A DNA stretch of 64,000 nucleotides from Diospyros lotus (Eukaryota; Streptophyta; Magnoliopsida; Ericales; Ebenaceae): positions 6,758,001-6,822,000 of the forward strand of contig NC_068341.1 in the NCBI RefSeq assembly GCF_014633365.1. The letters are read 5' to 3'. The position numbers and the translations under genes were made by a program. The notes beneath the pieces are model-generated. The model was not told the DNA's origin and did no database searches. It saw only the letters and a list, made by a program, of their open reading frames with translations. Numbering within the stretch: position 1 is the first letter of the stretch; each line of letters starts with the position of its first letter. Positions 60,718-64,000 of the stretch are shown here, piece by piece.

Positions 60718-63176
60718 ATGGATGCTCCCGGGCAAAGACTGCTCGCGGGGTCCGAAATTCACGGCTTCTTTACCATGGAAGGTGTGTTCCCTCGTGCTGA
60801 GAAATCGTCAATTGACTATTCTTTTTGGTTCGTGATGTGTTCCGTCATGCTGAGAAATCATCTATTGACTATTCTTTTTGTTTCATGATAGTTGTTTGTT
60901 TGTTAACTGCGATTTCGTCTTATTCTTGACTTTTGTAATCTAGAAGTCGTAAGGTTTTCCGTGTGGTGGATTTTAGAGCTCGGCTTTTGGGTCGGGGATT
61001 TTTGGAGGGAGGAAGAAAGATAGGGGATAAAAATATGGGGATTTTAAATTCGATTGAAGTTATTATTTCTTTATTGTGGAATGGGTTTGAAAACGAGAAG
61101 AGAACAACAAGATATTGGTCAGGAAGAGGAATCCCTTTCTCATTTATTTGTGTTAAAAAAGAAATGCGGCTAAGTGATCTAAGTTCGCTTTCCTTTGAAA
61201 ACTTCCAGTTCCAGACATAGCATAAGATTTTCCTACTGGAAAGGAAATGGTAAATGTTGGTACGGAAAAGGATAGATATGTTTGGCGATTACTACTGGAT
61301 AGGATAGTGGATAACGGCTGTGTCTAGGTAGTGATTATACCGTGTTTTGTGAGACTTGGCACTCATATGTAATACACTCTCGCTGCTTTCAAGTTACAGA
61401 TTGTCCTGTTTGAGTGGCAGTTTTTTTTTTTTTTAATGTGTGTGTTGTGTGTTTTGGGGGGGGGGGGGGGGGTGCTGTATTTATTTATTTTCGCTAGATA
61501 ACTGAATATTTTATCCAAGGGAGAAAAACGAAAAAAATTCATCGCAAATGAAGGTGGTACACACACTTGTATGCCAAAGAAGCATGGATAGGATAGTTGG
61601 CACCACAATTAAAAAGAAGAAAACAAATCCTCTGTTCTGGCATAATAAGACGAAGTGTTGTCCACTGCCGGGTTTATGTTGTAATATTTTTATATCAAAA
61701 TAAGAAATATCACGTCATATACTTTATATATTTAGGCTATGTTTGGAGACATCTTTACTTGTAGTCGTTTTTTTTTTTATTCCTTCTTTTTTATTTTGGC
61801 ATATTTTGGCTTTTTTTCCATTATCATGAATGAAATAAGATAAACTACATAATTTTATGTTAATATCATAAGATATGACATCCATTTTATGTTAAAGGCA
61901 TTCTCGTCCTTTCCTATAACATGAAACTATAAAAAGACCAATGGAACCTTTTTTTAGAATATACCAGACACCCCATTTCACCTCTTGTTTAAGGCAACCT
62001 TTTTTTCTACTGTTTTTCTAAACCGGTCTTTATTTTTTACTTTTTTAATTACAGACTGGTGCCAAATAAAGCCTTACATTCAAATAAGAAAGGTCATGTT
62101 TTTACGTTATAGATGCATCTATACTACATTAAAATAGTACAAAATCTGTTTTAAACTTCAGATTTGTTGTTCGTGCATTCTCAAGATGGACGCATGTGTC
62201 CCCAAAGTGTTCAACCTTGTCTAGTTTTTTGGAAAGCTATTGGAACTATATGATTCATTGGGATGCATGTTTGAGTGTCATGCAACATGTGCATTTCATG
62301 GAGTGTCGAATATGGCACCTTCTAGATGTCTCCATGCTTTTCATATACATATAAGTTTACTAGGCATTGATTTTGGATCATGAATACTTGGTTTAAATTC
62401 CAAGCATTGGCATAAGTGGGAGGACGGCCTCTCTGAGATAATTATAACTCGAGTTTAGATGTTGGCTCGTGGCTTTAATTGAACAGACTTTCACTGGCTG
62501 ATGGCTCTTTTTCCCTTTTAGTATTCCTATGTATTCACATGGGTAAAGTATTGAGGATGTCTAGCTGTACAAGTGGTAGGTTAAGAAAAAGAACCAGCAA
62601 TAAACTTCACAATAATTTTTTTATTCAGAAATGAGATGAGATGATTATTTAAGTTAAAAGGAAGGTTAGAGAGGTGATTGAAAATTAACATTTGGATCAG
62701 CGTAAGGAGGAAGGTGCTGATTGCTATGATGTAATTGAAAATACTATAATATAATGAAGTAGCATGGAAAAATTGTGATTTGTATAGCCACCCAGCTTCT
62801 GTACACATGGGGTCAGCCTCCTAGGATCTTATCACTTCCTCTTCTTATTAGAAAATTAAAAAAATAAAGGATGTTGTTTGTGCTTCTGTGTTGATCATAG
62901 TGCTTGTCTTTGTATTTATATTCCCAAGTTAACAAAGATTGTTATTTGGTGATATTACTAAGCCTTGACCTAGTATTTCAATAATTTGCTCATCCCATTA
63001 CTTCATGTGTCATGGTAATGCCTAAGAATGATCCCTTATTCTTTGAACAGATCTGGATTTTGTAAACATCCTGGAAGAGGCGAAGTCAAGATGGCTGCGG
63101 CCTAATGAGATTTATGCGATACTATGTAACTATCACCATTTCAGCATCAAAGCCAAGCCAGTGAACTTACCACAAA
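60718..63176 (+). CDS. CAMTA5: Calmodulin-binding transcription activator, CAMTA5/6-like (N-terminal part)
   Basis: CAMTA proteins bind CGCG-type DNA with a CG-1 domain and respond to calcium through calmodulin-binding IQ motifs. Two coding exons are visible: 60718-60781 and 63051-63176. Exon 1 gives MDAPGQRLLAGSEIHGFFTM and its length matches the CAMTA5 N-terminus as I recall it (GSEIHGFHTLQDLD). Exon 2 opens the CG-1 domain: FVNILEEAKSRWLRPNEIYA, then ILCNYHHFSIKAKPVNLPQ. Both splice phases fit; exon 2 ends at a phase-1 donor so that the next codon would be Ser, as in the family. The rest of CG-1, TIG, ankyrin and IQ regions lies beyond the right edge; 63177-64000 reads as intron. An earlier in-frame ATG exists at 60685; 60718 is preferred by homology. 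CAMTA5 and CAMTA6 cannot be separated from this fragment. Confidence 0.9.
61456..61472. repeat. G17 homopolymer in CAMTA intron 1
   Basis: 17 guanines follow TTTT within the 2.3-kb first intron, near a T13 run at 61423-61435. The length is open to sequencing error. Confidence 0.85.
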
Positions 63177-64000
63177 GTAATTAATATTCATTTTTTAGCA
63201 TACATGCAATGTACTATTAGTGAATATAGCTACCCTCATTTTTCTGTTCATAGTTTCTTTGGCCTGTGCAGTATAGTTGTTCGTATAGCAAGCAATTGCA
63301 TCAATATCATTGCAGTTAGTAAAAAGAAAGATTTCTAAGAAACATGCGCTTATTTCTTGACTGTATACCATTTGTGTTCAATTTTTATTAATAATAGAGA
63401 TAGTTTCGCTCCTACCTATCTAAATCTTGAATTCTTTTATAATACTGCTCTAGTGCTAATGTATATTGTTGTTTTATGTATCCATGTTGTGTATGACTGG
63501 AAAGTAAAGAGGGAAAAGGAGAGAAGAAAAATCAGCCATGCATGTGTCAATGTTTTCTCAGTATGTTTCCCATCTAAAAGAAATGACTAGACTGACATCA
63601 AGGGAGCTGGCATAGCTTATGGCTTCAGTCAAATGTTGCATGTGTTTGAGCCACTTAGTCAAGAGATGCATCATGTCGTAGTGAAACATGTTATGGTGCA
63701 ATTATATCTATCTAACCCCAATGAGTATTTTCTATTCCCAATGAATTACAGTGCTAGTTAGGTTCCCTATAAAAGTGCCTGAGATCACTTATTTACTTGT
63801 CATGAGTGATTGGTAAAAATATTCTTATATTTCATTGAACTAAGTAAATTCCACAAGCTATGATAGTGATCTGGTTGTTCAGAGATCTACAAGAGTGAGA
63901 AGGGAAAGAATTAAGACTACAGAAGACTAGTCTCTCTGAGAATATGATTAGGAGGTCAGGAATGTTTGTACTTGCAAATTATTGTTCAAAATAGTGCATT

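Noticed and set aside
1..64000. CRISPR arrays, bacterial operons, riboswitches, tRNA or rRNA genes
   Set aside because: None is present by eye; the DNA is plant nuclear. The only tRNA-like promoter boxes belong to the SINE-like insertion.

Overview
This window is nuclear DNA of a flowering plant, most likely a eudicot. It has split genes with GT-AG introns, AT-rich intergenic DNA, many short microsatellites, LTR retrotransposons, hAT-like elements, a SINE and a fragment of chloroplast DNA. I cannot name the species. Gene models were built by hand from reading frames, splice signals and remembered plant family members; no search was run.

Layout. (1) 326-3413, minus: first five coding exons of an AMSH-type deubiquitinase (AMSH3-like), running off the left edge, with a solo LTR in intron 1. 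(2) 3954-5816, plus: a dead GDSL esterase/lipase gene split by a possible hAT-like MITE. (3) 6050-13390: one Copia-type insertion bounded by a 5-bp duplication, with three LTR copies, decayed gag-pol and a nested 2.16-kb solo LTR. (4) 13456-14483, minus: a four-exon gene for a secreted, repeat-containing, cysteine-bearing plant protein. (5) 15073-15961: a non-autonomous hAT element. (6) 18724-20883, minus: an intronless PPR gene closely resembling PPR40. (7) 22885-25273, minus: a five-exon endosulfine/ARPP19-like gene of 87 residues. (8) 27602-33213, minus: a seven-exon GH3 beta-xylosidase (BXL1-like). (9) 33.3-40.0 kb: AT-rich DNA with no gene I can support. (10) 40143-46664, minus: peroxisomal acyl-activating enzyme 7 (AAE7/ACN1-like), with a relic of a duplicated last exon just downstream. 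(11) 46.7-60.3 kb: repeats, a SINE, a gene-like 5' region with an exon-like fragment, and a plastid insertion with a petN pseudogene. (12) 60718 to the right edge, plus: start of a CAMTA5/6-like calmodulin-binding transcription activator.

The genes are not a pathway or operon; each has its own promoter. The gene set does make sense as an old chromosomal neighbourhood. From memory, Arabidopsis carries PPR40, AAE7 and CAMTA6 close together on chromosome 3, and AMSH3, an ARPP19-related gene and CAMTA5 close together on chromosome 4. This window appears to hold the undivided set. I found no convincing new molecular system. The most unusual structures are the three-LTR Copia insertion, the nested LTR rich in TTTCGAAA, the GC-AG intron in the endosulfine gene and the AAE7 last-exon relic.
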